Program-made: the position numbers and the translations under genes
Shown: in pieces, positions 54,188 to 63,729 of the stretch
Layout of the letters: each line of letters starts with the position of its first letter
Position numbering within the stretch: position 1 is the first letter of the stretch
Notes under the pieces: model-generated
The model's database searches: none
What the model saw: only the letters and a program-made list of their open reading frames with translations
Told to the model about the DNA's origin: nothing
Origin: Tepidibacter formicigenes DSM 15518
GTDB taxonomy: Bacteria; Bacillota; Clostridia; Peptostreptococcales; Peptostreptococcaceae
Direction of reading: 5' to 3'
NCBI RefSeq assembly: GCF_900142235.1
Contig: NZ_FRAE01000006.1
Coordinates: forward strand, 1 to 64,000
DNA: 64,000 bases

Positions 54188-55513
54188 CTATTTGTTTTGC
54201 TTTCTCTTTTTAGCTATTATTTCTCTTTTTGCAACCCTTATTGATTGAAGAAGTGGTCTTTTAGATGGACAAATAAATGAACATGACCCACATTCTATGC
54301 AATCAAGGGCTCTATACTCTTCAGCTTTATCAAAATTATATTTTAAAGAATGTGCACTTATATAGAGTGGTTGTAAAAATGCTGGACATATATCAACACA
54401 TTTTCCACATCTTATACAATTTTTAGGCTTTGGTAAAGTTGCATCTTTTTTGTTAAGACATAGTATTCCTGAAGCTCCTTTTGTTACAGGTACCTCAAGT
54501 GTATATTGTGTAAGACCCATCATAGGTCCTCCCATTATTACCTTTCCTGGTTCTTCTTTAAAGCCTCCACATTGATTTATTATTTCTTCAAATAGTGTTC
54601 CAACTTTAATTATTAAATTTTTAGGATTTTTTATAGCACTTCCTGTAACTGTAGTTATCCTTTCAACTAAAGGCATTCCAGTTTTTATTGTTTGAGCAAT
54701 CTGTGCTGCTGTTCCTACGTTATTTACAACAACTCCCGCATCCATAGGAAGTCCTCCAGATGGAACTTCTCTTTTTGTACAAGCATATATAAGCTGTTTT
54801 TCAGCTCCTTGGGGATATTTAGTTCTTAAAGATACAACCTCTATATTTTTTTCATTTTGAGCGGCTTTTTTCATAACCTCTATTGCATCCGGTTTATTAT
54901 CTTCAATTCCTATATATCCATTTTCAACATTTAAAACCTTCATAATAGCCTTAAGTCCATAAACTACATCTTCTGGACTTTCAAGCATAAGTCTGTGGTC
55001 TGCTGTTAAGTATGGCTCACATTCTGCACCATTTAATATAACTGTATCTATTTTTTTATCCTTTGGAGGAGACAGCTTTACATGAGTTGGAAATGTAGCT
55101 CCACCCATACCAACTATTCCAGCCTCTTTTATTATTTCTAAAATTTCCTGAGCGCTTAGAGAATCTATATCCCCTTTAGGGACAACGCTTTCATGTGCTT
55201 CGTTTAAGAAATCGTTTTCAATTATTATGCATAAAGAACTTCCACCAGGTGTTGGACACTCCTTTATAGATTTTACTGTTCCTGATACCGAACTATGTAC
55301 AGGTGAAGAAACAAATCCTTGTGGTTCTCCTATTTTTTGACCTACTTTAACTTTATCTCCAACTTTTACAATAGGCTTACATGGAGCACCTATATGCTGT
55401 TGAAGAGGTATATAAAGAGTAGCAGGATCTTTTGCTCTTTCTAATTGTATATTCTCTGTATATTTTTTTCTGTGTGGCGGATGAACTCCACCTTTAAAAG
55501 TTAAGAGCGTCAT
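54188..55513 (-). CDS. rnfC: Rnf complex subunit RnfC
   Basis: 441 residues, peripheral subunit that reduces NAD+. It has an N-terminal barrel, a flavin/NADH-binding part (GIVGMGGATFPTHVKL, ILNGAECEPYLTAD) and two C-terminal 4Fe-4S motifs (CIRCGKCVDICP, CIECGSCSFICP). First gene of rnfCDGEAB, with AAGGAGG before the ATG. The operon makes an ion-motive ferredoxin:NAD+ oxidoreductase. Confidence 0.97.
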   Translation of the reverse strand: MTLLTFKGGVHPPHRKKYTENIQLERAKDPATLYIPLQQHIGAPCKPIVKVGDKVKVGQKIGEPQGFVSSPVHSSVSGTVKSIKECPTPGGSSLCIIIENDFLNEAHESVVPKGDIDSLSAQEILEIIKEAGIVGMGGATFPTHVKLSPPKDKKIDTVILNGAECEPYLTADHRLMLESPEDVVYGLKAIMKVLNVENGYIGIEDNKPDAIEVMKKAAQNEKNIEVVSLRTKYPQGAEKQLIYACTKREVPSGGLPMDAGVVVNNVGTAAQIAQTIKTGMPLVERITTVTGSAIKNPKNLIIKVGTLFEEIINQCGGFKEEPGKVIMGGPMMGLTQYTLEVPVTKGASGILCLNKKDATLPKPKNCIRCGKCVDICPAFLQPLYISAHSLKYNFDKAEEYRALDCIECGSCSFICPSKRPLLQSIRVAKREIIAKKRKQNK

Positions 55514-55705
55514 TCATATTACCTCCTTACAATAAATTATACCCACCTCATAATATAAGTATAAATATTTATTAAATAACTATAAATATAAAAAACAAAT
55601 ATTAACATGAAAATAATTTCATAATATAGTATACTACATTTTTTTTATAAAGTCCTAAAAATTAAATAATTAACATAATTAAATTAAGATTTTATGATAA
55701 ATCAT

Positions 55706-55737
55706 AAAAAAGAGCTAAAATTTTAGCTCTTTTTAAA
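55706..55737 (-). terminator. Terminator after the SPOR-like gene
   Basis: AAAAAGAGCTAAAA and TTTTAGCTCTTTTT form a perfect 14-bp palindrome (about 55708-55735). Confidence 0.85.
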
Positions 55738-55744
55738 ATCTTTT

Positions 55745-56527
55745 TTAATTTATATTTTTTAGTGTATTTATAAAGTTATAATAGTCAAACATTCCCGATA
55801 AAAAAAGCTTTTCACAGGAATACATATTGTTATTTCCAAGATTTTCATTTATTTCTTCTATGTGCTTTGCATACTTTTCGCAAAATTCACTTAATTTATT
55901 TTTGAAATTTTCTATATTTTTATCTTGTATATTTTCAATATTTTTTGTTAATGAATCTACTATCTTTTTTCTTTCATTTATAATATTAATATAGTTTTCA
56001 TATTTAGATGTTCCCATAGTATACTCATACCAGAATTTAGATTCTTTTTTCATATTATCATTCATTAATTTTAATTCTTTATAGATATCATCCATATAAG
56101 AATATTTTCCAGTATATTCTAAATTTATTCCAGAAACTTTTATTTTAGATATAAAAGCATCAGTATAGTTTTCCTTAATCCCACCTAAAAGATTTCTTAT
56201 ATGATTTTCATCTAAAAGTGTATAACTATATATTTTATATGTACCTTCCTTTTTTAAAACATAATTAGGTATTAAATTTTCATCTAAATCCTTTTTTACA
56301 AGTTTAACCTTTTCATAATCACTTAAAGACCCTACTTGTATAGAGTATATTATAAACGAATCTAAATAACGAATATTTTTATTGTTATTTTCTATTTTTA
56401 CTGCATTTATAAGCTTGTCTCTGTTTAAATTTAAAAATATTAATTTTGATGTGAAACATGCTAAAAGCGGTACTAATACAAACAAAATAAATATAAATAC
56501 ATTTTTTTTCTTTCTTATCTTATTCAT
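55745..56527 (-). CDS. Membrane-anchored SPOR-like domain protein
   Basis: 260 residues. A basic N-terminus and membrane helix (about 10-30), then a short segment YSIQVGSLSDYEKVKLVKKDL and YKIYSYTL.DENHIRNLL that fits the SPOR peptidoglycan-binding fold (about 58-130). The C-terminal half is Lys/Asn-rich and helical, of unknown function. It is divergent from a lytic transglycosylase gene, which supports a cell-wall role. SPOR assignment is by pattern only. Confidence 0.65.
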   Translation of the reverse strand: MNKIRKKKNVFIFILFVLVPLLACFTSKLIFLNLNRDKLINAVKIENNNKNIRYLDSFIIYSIQVGSLSDYEKVKLVKKDLDENLIPNYVLKKEGTYKIYSYTLLDENHIRNLLGGIKENYTDAFISKIKVSGINLEYTGKYSYMDDIYKELKLMNDNMKKESKFWYEYTMGTSKYENYINIINERKKIVDSLTKNIENIQDKNIENFKNKLSEFCEKYAKHIEEINENLGNNNMYSCEKLFLSGMFDYYNFINTLKNIN

Positions 56528-56610
56528 TAGTAACTCCTCCCTATTTACTAGTATATATATTATTTATATAATATAAGTATAAAAAATATTACTAATTAAG
56601 GAGTAGTATT

Positions 56611-57153
56611 ATGAATAATTTAGTAAAACAAATTTATCTAGATAAAATAAGAGAAATTGAAAATAGAATTCCTATAAAAATCAAAAAAAATAATAATAAA
56701 GAAAATACTGAGTTTAATAATATTCTTGAAGAAAAAATTAATAAAACTGAAACTATAAAAAACGAAGATATAGAAAGTATAATAGAAGAGGCTTCTAAAA
56801 AATATAGAGTGGATAAAGATTTGATAAAATCAGTAATAAATGTAGAGTCAAGCTTTAATCCAAATGCTAAATCATATAAAGGAGCCATGGGGCTTATGCA
56901 ACTAATGCCTAGTACTGCTAAGTCTTTAGGTGTTAATAACCCCTATGATATTAAGGAAAATATAATGGGAGGTACAAAGTATCTAGATGATCTTCTTAAG
57001 AAGTATAAAAATATAAATCTAGCTTTAGCCTCATATAATGCAGGTCCTGGAAATGTAGATAAGTATGGAGGAATTCCTCCATTTAAAGAAACGCAAAATT
57101 ATGTAAAAAAAGTAATAAGTGCTTATAATAATATGAAAAAAAGTGGCAAATAA
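56611..57153 (+). CDS. Lytic transglycosylase, SLT domain
   Basis: 180 residues. A charged N-terminal 60 residues without a clear signal peptide, then an SLT/goose-lysozyme domain: [10 protein letters not shown] with the catalytic E79, [18 protein letters not shown] and [18 protein letters not shown]. It cleaves glycan strands of peptidoglycan. The lack of a secretion signal is odd; YjbJ-like clostridial proteins are similar. AAGGAG precedes the ATG. Confidence 0.9.
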   Translation: MNNLVKQIYLDKIREIENRIPIKIKKNNNKENTEFNNILEEKINKTETIKNEDIESIIEEASKKYRVDKDLIKSVINVESSFNPNAKSYKGAMGLMQLMPSTAKSLGVNNPYDIKENIMGGTKYLDDLLKKYKNINLALASYNAGPGNVDKYGGIPPFKETQNYVKKVISAYNNMKKSGK

Positions 57154-57168
57154 GCCACTTTTTTTATT
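57141..57168 (+). terminator. Terminator after the transglycosylase gene
   Basis: AGTGGC-AAATAA-GCCACT followed by seven T; the stem includes the stop codon and may also serve the convergent NlpC gene. Confidence 0.85.
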
Positions 57169-58027
57169 CCGAAACCCTTCTTGCACATTTATATGTTTTT
57201 AAATAATACCCTTCATTTAAATTTGATGTCATAACTTTTGCTTTTGCTGATGATGCATGTATAAAATTTCCATCACCTATGTAAATACCTACATGATTTA
57301 TCTTACCATCTCTACTTGTATCAAAGAATACTAAATCCCCTAATTTTAATTCATCTTTTGATACACTTGTTCCAACACTACTTTGAGATCTTGAGCTATG
57401 AGGAAGATCTACTCCTAATGCTGTTTTATATACATACATTGTAAAACCTGAACAATCAAAAGTATCAGGTCCACTAGCAGCCCAAACATATTTTTTACCT
57501 AATTTACTACTAGCAACTTCATATACTTTACTAATTCTATTGTCTCCTCTTGATACAGCTTTATTTTCTTGTTTTATATTAATAAAAGAATTATATATAT
57601 ACCCCACTTGTTCATTAACTTTTACTTTATACCAATCCGAAGTTTTATCTAATATTTCAACTTCATTTCCAGTATTTAAAGTTCCTATAACAGGACTTTC
57701 AAGACTATTTCCTTCTCTAAGATTTACATTATTTCCATTTACAACCCCTATTGTTTGTTTCTCCTGTGTATATTCACTACTAATCCAGCCTTCATTTCCA
57801 TTATCTAATTTTATTTTATACCATCCGTCTTTTATTTCAACAATTGGAACCTGATCTCCTTCACTTAATTTTGATATTATATTAGAACTTGTATTATTTT
57901 CACTTCTCACATTTAAAATAGTAGCTGTTATTTCTGCTTTTTTATAAGTATTTGCAAAAGGATGAGATACATTTAATGTTAATGCCATAAATGCAGCAAA
58001 TACAGGTATCAATGCTCTTTTTTTCAT
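57164..58027 (-). CDS. Secreted NlpC/P60 peptidoglycan hydrolase with two SH3b domains
   Basis: 287 residues. Signal peptide (1-26), two bacterial SH3 domains (about 33-86 and 95-150, each with LNVRS/VNLREG and GW/GY), then NlpC/P60 (about 165-285) with the catalytic C192 in FDCSGF and His residues in INHVGIYIG and FIHASS. A cell-wall D,L-endopeptidase. ATG 58027 follows AAGGAGGG; the longer frame has no better site. Confidence 0.95.
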   Translation of the reverse strand: MKKRALIPVFAAFMALTLNVSHPFANTYKKAEITATILNVRSENNTSSNIISKLSEGDQVPIVEIKDGWYKIKLDNGNEGWISSEYTQEKQTIGVVNGNNVNLREGNSLESPVIGTLNTGNEVEILDKTSDWYKVKVNEQVGYIYNSFINIKQENKAVSRGDNRISKVYEVASSKLGKKYVWAASGPDTFDCSGFTMYVYKTALGVDLPHSSRSQSSVGTSVSKDELKLGDLVFFDTSRDGKINHVGIYIGDGNFIHASSAKAKVMTSNLNEGYYLKTYKCARRVSE

Positions 58028-58128
58028 GTGTTCCCTCCTTATTATCATTAGTTAAAAGCCAACATATATACTATTTCGACATTTTCTTAGGAAATCCTTT
58101 TTCTTTTTTTATTTTTTAAATTTAAAAT

Positions 58129-58653
58129 TTAATCTAATAACAATATACCTACTAAATTTATAACCTTGTAATCACTATAATTTATACTAATATTAATATT
58201 CTGAAGGGTTTTAGTTAAATTAACTCCTACTGCTTCTGGTGAAAATCTTCTCATATGAGGCTTTATACATCTTTGAGGACATCTTTCACATTCATTACAA
58301 GAACCTGGTCTTAAAAGATATGCAAAACTATATCCTTCATTAAAAGCAATTTTTTCAATTTCTAGCATCTTCTTAAAACTTTTCTTTCTTATATCATCCC
58401 ATACTTTAGAAATATCATCATTTTTACTTATACTATATTTCTCTATTAAAATAATCCCTTTTTCATATTCACTCAATATTTTCTTAAATTCATCTATTGA
58501 TATACAATGTGGTGGACAATTAAGCCTTTTACCAAAATCCTTACATCCATAAGCACACTTTAAATATACTCTATTTTCAATCACGATATCCTTAGCGGAA
58601 ATAAAATATCCATAAAGATCTTTTTGTTTAGCTAAGCTTAATATTTTTTCCAT
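58129..58653 (-). CDS. DUF2284 Cys-rich metal-binding protein
   Basis: 174 residues. Cysteines cluster in LKCAYGCKDFGKRLNCPPHC and GSCNECERCPQRC-KPHMRRFSPEAVGVN, the DUF2284 pattern, probably for an Fe-S cluster or another metal. Function unknown. ATG 58653 follows AGGGGGG; the longer frame to 58692 lacks support. Confidence 0.88.
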   Translation of the reverse strand: MEKILSLAKQKDLYGYFISAKDIVIENRVYLKCAYGCKDFGKRLNCPPHCISIDEFKKILSEYEKGIILIEKYSISKNDDISKVWDDIRKKSFKKMLEIEKIAFNEGYSFAYLLRPGSCNECERCPQRCIKPHMRRFSPEAVGVNLTKTLQNINISINYSDYKVINLVGILLLD

Positions 58654-58751
58654 ATTCCCCCCTAGTTTTACGCTTTTAACAAAATTATACATTATAAATA
58701 CATAAATTTAAACCCTAAAAAAAGAGCAAGCATTCACCCATCTTCAGTTTT

Positions 58752-59428
58752 TTACAGTTTTAACTGTACAAATACAGGGTAGTGATCTGACATATAAACA
58801 GGATAAACATCATACTTTAATACTTCTAACTCTTTAGAAGTAAATATATAGTCTATTCTTTTATTTAAAAGCATAAAAGTAGATAAATTTTCTTTATTCA
58901 TTTCTTTTCCCGTATCTATTAAATAATTACTATTTAATTTTGGATTAGTTGTGTTTAAGTCTCCTGCTAAGATATACGGTTGTTCTATAGATTCTATATA
59001 TTCGTTAATTACATTAAATTGCTTAGCTCTTTCTTTAGAACTTAACCCTAGATGGGTATTTAATACGCTTAATTTTTTATCTTTTATTTGTATAATAGTA
59101 TGAATTAATCCCCTTTGCTCTATTTTGCTAGGTAAAAATATATGTTTTTTTCTATAATGGGAAATGAAGAAAATGTTGCTATTCCATAATTTAAGTTAGT
59201 TTTTTTTACATTTGCTCCAAAGTGAAAGTTGTAATTTAAAGCCTCTTGTATTTGGCTAACCTGAAATCCTCTTTTTTTACTTTCATTAACTTCTTGAACC
59301 GAAATTATATCTGGATTTTCTCTTTTTAAATACTTTATTATTTCATTTAGAGTAGGCTTCATCCAATAATTTTTCCCACTATGTATATTATAAGTTACAA
59401 ATTTAATTGAATATTTATCATTATCCAT
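58752..59428 (-). pseudogene. Endonuclease/exonuclease/phosphatase family gene, frameshifted
   Basis: The first part (59428 to about 59134) gives FVTYNIHSGKNYW, ISVQEVNES and NYGIATFSSFPI, then stops at 59120. In the next frame the family continues from about 59140 to a stop at 58752-58754: LNTHLGLS, AGDLNTTNPKL, RIDYIF and SDHYPVFVQ. The span is one base short of a multiple of three. One missing T in the run at 59134-59138 (five T on the minus strand) restores a protein of about 225 residues with all metal and catalytic motifs. Genuine decay or a homopolymer sequencing error. Confidence 0.9.
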
Positions 59429-59505
59429 AATAACATCTTCCTTAACTTTAATTAGAATTTTATACTTTTAGTATATTCAATTTCTTTATTTAATTTAAAA
59501 AAACA

Positions 59506-59540
59506 AAAAATTGGCGATTTTTAATCACCAATTTTTATGC
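59506..59540 (-). terminator. Terminator downstream of flotillin gene
   Basis: AAAATTGG-c-GATT-TTT-AATC-a-CCAATTTTT stem with U-rich ends. It overlaps the end of the flotillin reading frame slightly. Confidence 0.8.
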
Positions 59541-61058
59541 ATTTGCTTTTTCTTTATTATTTTCTTTTACTTCTTCGTACTTCTTTATATCTTCCATAGT
59601 TTTTATAGGTTCTATTGTTTCTACATAAGAAGTATTACTATCAAATTTATTTTTTACCATATCCATTATATTTACTCCTGTTAAAGCTTCTACTGCTTCA
59701 GGAACTTGTGCCATAATATCTGTTATATATCCAGATACTTTAGAAGCTCCCTTTCCTTCTCCTCCATTATCAACAATAACAATTTTTTCAGTTTTAGAAA
59801 GTGGAGTTGCAATACTTGAAGCAATTTCAGGTAATTTTTCAACAAGCATTTGAATAACAGCTGCTTCATTATATTCTTTGAATGCTTGAGCTTTTTCACG
59901 CATAGCCTCTGCTTCTGCTTTTCCCTTTTCTTTTATAATTTCAACTTCAGCAAGCCCTTCAAGTCTTTTGGCTTCTGCTCTTGCTTGACCTTCAAGTTTT
60001 ATAGCTTCAGCTCTTGCATGTGCATCTTTAATTTGCTTGTAATTTTCAGCTTCAGCACGCTTTTCTGCTTCATATTTATTTGCATCTGCTTGTTTTTTAA
60101 CTTTTGCATCAAGTTCTCTTTCTATTCTTAAAGATTCTTTATCTGCAATTTCAATTGACTTATCTTTTTCTAAAAGTTTAACTTCCATTTCAGTTTCTAC
60201 AACTTCTTTTTTAACTTTATTTTGCTCAATTTCATAAGCAAGGTCTGCTTGTGCCTTTTTAACTTGCTGTTCTTGTCTATATGATTGAACTTTCAATTCT
60301 TTATTCTTACTAAATTCAGCTATTTCAGTTTCAGATTCAAGTCTTGCTCTTTCCCCTTCTTTAAATGCTATAGCAGTTTGTATTTTAGCATCTCTTTCGG
60401 CTTCAGCTTTTTTAATTTCAGTTTCAGATTTTGCCTTTGCCTGAGCAATTTCTGCATCTCTTTTAACTTCGGCAATTCTTTTCTTACCCAAACTATTTAA
60501 ATAATCATGATTATCTGCTATATCACGAATTGTAAAGGCTTTAATTTCAAGCCCCATTTGAGCAAGATCTACTGCTGCAACCTCTTGAACTTGAGCTGTG
60601 AATTTTTCTCTATTTTTATAGATTTCTTCAACAGTCATTGTAGATATAATTTCACGAAGCTTACCTTCTAAAACATCCTTAGACGTTACTTTAATTCTTT
60701 CTATTGTTTCTTTTTCATTACCTGTATTAAACTGCTCCATGGCTGATAAAATCGATTCTTCATCTGATTTTACCTTTACAACAGTCACACCATCTACAAT
60801 AATTTCAACGCCTTCTTCTGTTAATGCCCCATCTGTTCTTACTTCTATTTTCATATTTTCCAAGGAAATAATATCTGTTCTCTCTAGAAGCGGAATAACA
60901 AGTCCACCCCCCCCAGATATTACTCTCTTTTTAAGACCAGTTACAACTCTAGCCTTATCTTGTGGAACCTTCTTCCACATAGATAAAAATCCCATAATTA
61001 AAATTAAAATAACTCCAACAATAATAGCTGGATAAATTAAAGCTGACATATCTAACAT
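59535..61058 (-). CDS. floT: Flotillin-like protein (FloT/YuaG type)
   Basis: 507 residues. An N-terminal membrane segment (about 8-27), an SPFH/PHB domain (about 30-210), a long Ala/Glu/Lys coiled-coil (about 215-430) and a C-terminal flotillin tail. It organises membrane microdomains. ATG 61058 follows AAAGGGGAG; an upstream frame overlaps nfeD. It lies 19 bases after the NfeD gene, as in yuaF-yuaG of Bacillus. Confidence 0.94.
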   Translation of the reverse strand: MLDMSALIYPAIIVGVILILIMGFLSMWKKVPQDKARVVTGLKKRVISGGGGLVIPLLERTDIISLENMKIEVRTDGALTEEGVEIIVDGVTVVKVKSDEESILSAMEQFNTGNEKETIERIKVTSKDVLEGKLREIISTMTVEEIYKNREKFTAQVQEVAAVDLAQMGLEIKAFTIRDIADNHDYLNSLGKKRIAEVKRDAEIAQAKAKSETEIKKAEAERDAKIQTAIAFKEGERARLESETEIAEFSKNKELKVQSYRQEQQVKKAQADLAYEIEQNKVKKEVVETEMEVKLLEKDKSIEIADKESLRIERELDAKVKKQADANKYEAEKRAEAENYKQIKDAHARAEAIKLEGQARAEAKRLEGLAEVEIIKEKGKAEAEAMREKAQAFKEYNEAAVIQMLVEKLPEIASSIATPLSKTEKIVIVDNGGEGKGASKVSGYITDIMAQVPEAVEALTGVNIMDMVKNKFDSNTSYVETIEPIKTMEDIKKYEEVKENNKEKANA

Positions 61059-61077
61059 AAATATCTCCCCTTTATAA

Positions 61078-61614
61078 TTAATTTTCTTTAATAGCATCTA
61101 CATAAAATACATTATCTTGTATTAATACTATGATAACTTCACTACCTGATTTAATTTTTTTACCTTCTATATGCTTAGCAGGTGCATTATACGTATTCCC
61201 ATTTATAGTGTATTTTATTTGACCAAATCCATTTTCTATAATCGTTCCAATTACCTTAGCACTTCGCCCTATTAATTTCTTTTGAGATACAGAGCTTGTA
61301 TTTTGTGCTTTTTTTAAAGCATTTATAATAAATTTATTTACTAAAAAAGAAACTATTATAGCTATTATAAATGAAAATAAAAATACGTATAAAGCTGTTT
61401 TCCCAAGCTTTGTCTGCATAACTCCTAATCCACCAAATATTGTTATAAATATAGCAATTATTATTGGTTTTATAGGAAGTCCTCCAAAACTAGGTATATC
61501 CCCATCTATATCCACTCCATCAAAACCTGTTAAATCAAATAAATTACCTAAAACAAGTGATACTAGTGCATATAGAATTCCTACACCAAATAAAATTGTA
61601 TATATTTTTAATAT
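61078..61614 (-). CDS. NfeD family membrane protein (YuaF type), probable AUA start
   Basis: About 178 residues if started at ATA 61614. This gives an extra N-terminal helix (LKIYTILFGVGILYALVSLVL) that matches YuaF/NfeD proteins. The first usual start in frame, GTG 61515, would cut it off. GGGGGGG lies six bases before the ATA; no ATG, GTG or TTG exists between the upstream stop and 61515. Further helices lie at about residues 48-70 and 75-95, then an OB-fold NfeD domain (about 115-178). Partner of flotillin. Confidence 0.8.
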   Translation of the reverse strand: MLKIYTILFGVGILYALVSLVLGNLFDLTGFDGVDIDGDIPSFGGLPIKPIIIAIFITIFGGLGVMQTKLGKTALYVFLFSFIIAIIVSFLVNKFIINALKKAQNTSSVSQKKLIGRSAKVIGTIIENGFGQIKYTINGNTYNAPAKHIEGKKIKSGSEVIIVLIQDNVFYVDAIKEN

Positions 61615-61712
61615 ATATATCCCCCCCTCTTGCTATAATATTTTATAATTAATATTTTACCATAATATTCCTAAATCATTTCTTAAATATTTCTTAAATT
61701 TTTAATATTAAA

Positions 61713-61745
61713 ACTAAAAAAGAGGCTTTAAGCCTCTTTTTTAGT
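61713..61745 (-). terminator. Terminator downstream of the 5'-nucleotidase gene
   Basis: AAAAAAGAGGCTT-TAAGCCTCTTTTTT, a 12-13 bp perfect palindrome overlapping the gene's stop codon. Confidence 0.88.
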
Positions 61746-63489
61746 TTGCAACAGGAATTGATAATTGCTGTCCTGGGAATATTAAATTTGGATTTTTTAA
61801 AGAGTTAAACTTAGCAATTTTTTGCCACTTAACATTATATTTTCTTCCTATTTTATAAAGTGCATCTCCTTTTTTAACTGTGTAAACTATTGTATTTTTA
61901 GGCTCTTTAACTTTAACTTGTTGAACCTTTTCTTCTTTCACTTCTTGTTTTTGCTCTTTAACTATTAAACGTTCTTCTTTTGTATAATTTAATTCTTTAG
62001 CTTCTTTAACAGCTTGAATTAAAGCATCTCTTATAGCAACAGTTTCACCTAAAGCTTTAGCTTCTTTAAATATTGTGTATCCATCTCCACCACTTGCCAT
62101 AAAATCATTAGTTACAACTTTATATGTTTTATTTAAATCTACTTCTTCACCACTATCTAAAGTCATTTTAACAACTTTATTACCTTTTTCTGCACCTTTT
62201 ATGTACTCAACTTTTACACCTGAAAATTGTACTGATCCAATTTCTTTGTTTTCTATTCCATGTTCAAATATTTCTTTTATTTGAGCTCCTGTCATTTCAA
62301 AAGAAGATAATACATTATCAAAAGGCATTACTTCATACATTTTTCCAACTGTAATATCTCCTACAGGAATATTAGTTCTAAGTCCTCCACCATTAGTTAC
62401 AGCAATATCTGCATTTTCTAATTTCTTCATTACATCTGTAGTCCATTGACCTAAAGTACTAGTAGTATAATCGTAACGATTATGATCTAAGTTAGTTATT
62501 GTTTTTCCTATAACTTCATTTAAAATAGGCCCTACTTTTTTTGTATATTCATCTACTATTTTCTTAGTAGCTTCATCATCCTTTAATGTAGCTTTTCTTT
62601 CTTCTCGATATAATAAATCTAAAGAAGCTTCTTTTTTAATTATTTCTTTTTTATCTTTATCTACAATAAAAGAAATTTTTCCTAAAGCTCTTCCATATTT
62701 ATATCCTTGAACTATAGGCACATTATTTACAAATCCTGCTATTCTTTGATGAGTATGTCCTGCAATAACGGCATCTACACCATCTACATAAGCTAAATCA
62801 GCTACTTCTCCTGTAATTTTTTTAGTCTCCTTATCTTGAAATCCACCTAAATGAGTTAAAAGTATGATAATATCTGCTTCTTTTTTAACTTTAGGAACTA
62901 ATTCTTTTGCAACTTCAACTGGATTTTTAAATTCTATTCCCTCTACATTTTGAGGTTTTGTTTTGTAAGCTGTTTCAGGAGTTGCAAGCCCTATTATACC
63001 TAGTTTTATTCCATCTACATCAACAATACTATAAGGGTCTGCCCAAGTTACAGGCTCATTTGTATTCTTATCATAAATATTTGCTGCTAAAAATGGAACT
63101 CCTGATAATTCTTCCCATTTTTCTATTTTATCTAATCCCCAATCAAATTCATGATTTCCTACTGCTGAAAACATAAAACCTGCTTCTTTCATCATTTTCG
63201 CAACCGGTTCCCCATATAATAAGTTAGATACAGCCGAACCATTAAAATTATCTCCAGCAGATAATACAATAGTGTTAGGATTATTTTCTTTTGCTTGTTT
63301 TATAGCATTAACTAATTTTGCTGCACCTACATTTTTTCCACTCTCTTGTAATGAGCCATGGAAATCATTAATTTGTAAAATATCAATTGTTACTTCATTT
63401 GCTGCCTTTGCTACTGGAACTTGTCCAAACATAGTTAAAATCATTACAAAAGAAACTATGTAAGCAATGAAACGTTTTCTTAGATTCAA
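61741..63489 (-). CDS. Secreted 5'-nucleotidase/metallophosphoesterase with LysM anchor
   Basis: 582 residues. Signal peptide (1-30), a calcineurin-like metallophosphoesterase domain (LQINDFHGSLQ, AGDNFNGSAVSN, VGNHEFDWG, AGHTHQ), a 5'-nucleotidase C-terminal domain (about 325-490, TNGGGLRTNIP and FMASGGDGY) and a C-terminal LysM domain (about 535-580, YTVKKGDALYKIGRKYNV). It likely hydrolyses extracellular nucleotides while bound to peptidoglycan. Monocistronic. Confidence 0.95.
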   Translation of the reverse strand: MNLRKRFIAYIVSFVMILTMFGQVPVAKAANEVTIDILQINDFHGSLQESGKNVGAAKLVNAIKQAKENNPNTIVLSAGDNFNGSAVSNLLYGEPVAKMMKEAGFMFSAVGNHEFDWGLDKIEKWEELSGVPFLAANIYDKNTNEPVTWADPYSIVDVDGIKLGIIGLATPETAYKTKPQNVEGIEFKNPVEVAKELVPKVKKEADIIILLTHLGGFQDKETKKITGEVADLAYVDGVDAVIAGHTHQRIAGFVNNVPIVQGYKYGRALGKISFIVDKDKKEIIKKEASLDLLYREERKATLKDDEATKKIVDEYTKKVGPILNEVIGKTITNLDHNRYDYTTSTLGQWTTDVMKKLENADIAVTNGGGLRTNIPVGDITVGKMYEVMPFDNVLSSFEMTGAQIKEIFEHGIENKEIGSVQFSGVKVEYIKGAEKGNKVVKMTLDSGEEVDLNKTYKVVTNDFMASGGDGYTIFKEAKALGETVAIRDALIQAVKEAKELNYTKEERLIVKEQKQEVKEEKVQQVKVKEPKNTIVYTVKKGDALYKIGRKYNVKWQKIAKFNSLKNPNLIFPGQQLSIPVAN

Positions 63490-63628
63490 TACTATCCCTC
63501 CAATTCAAATTTTATGATTAATATATGTACTAATTCAATTTAATTATACTAGAACTTTTCTACATATTCAATATTTACTACAATATCTTTTTGATAATTC
63601 TGGTATTTTTTTAATTCAATTAATTTAA

Positions 63629-63657
63629 TTGACATTTAATATATATAATGGTAAACT
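63629..63657 (+). promoter_or_regulatory. Possible promoter of the zinc-ribbon gene
   Basis: TTGACA (63629-63634) with TAAACT (63652-63657) at 17 bases. A nicer TATAAT (63644-63649) is only nine bases from the -35 and would need a different upstream element. Confidence 0.35.
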
Positions 63658-63663
63658 TAAAAT

Positions 63664-63722
63664 GAAACCTCCTAAATTTTAGAAGGTTTTGTTTTTAATG
63701 TTTAAATCTAAAAATTAGGAGG
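63664..63722 (+). promoter_or_regulatory. Leader with alternative hairpins before the zinc-ribbon gene
   Basis: The segment 63668-63683 can pair either locally (AACCT-c-CTAAA/TTTAG-a-AGGTT then TTGTTTTT, an intrinsic terminator) or with 63707-63722 (16 bp, one mismatch), which covers the AGGAGG ribosome binding site of the gene. The two folds exclude each other. Confidence 0.55.
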
Positions 63723-63729
63723 TCTAGAA

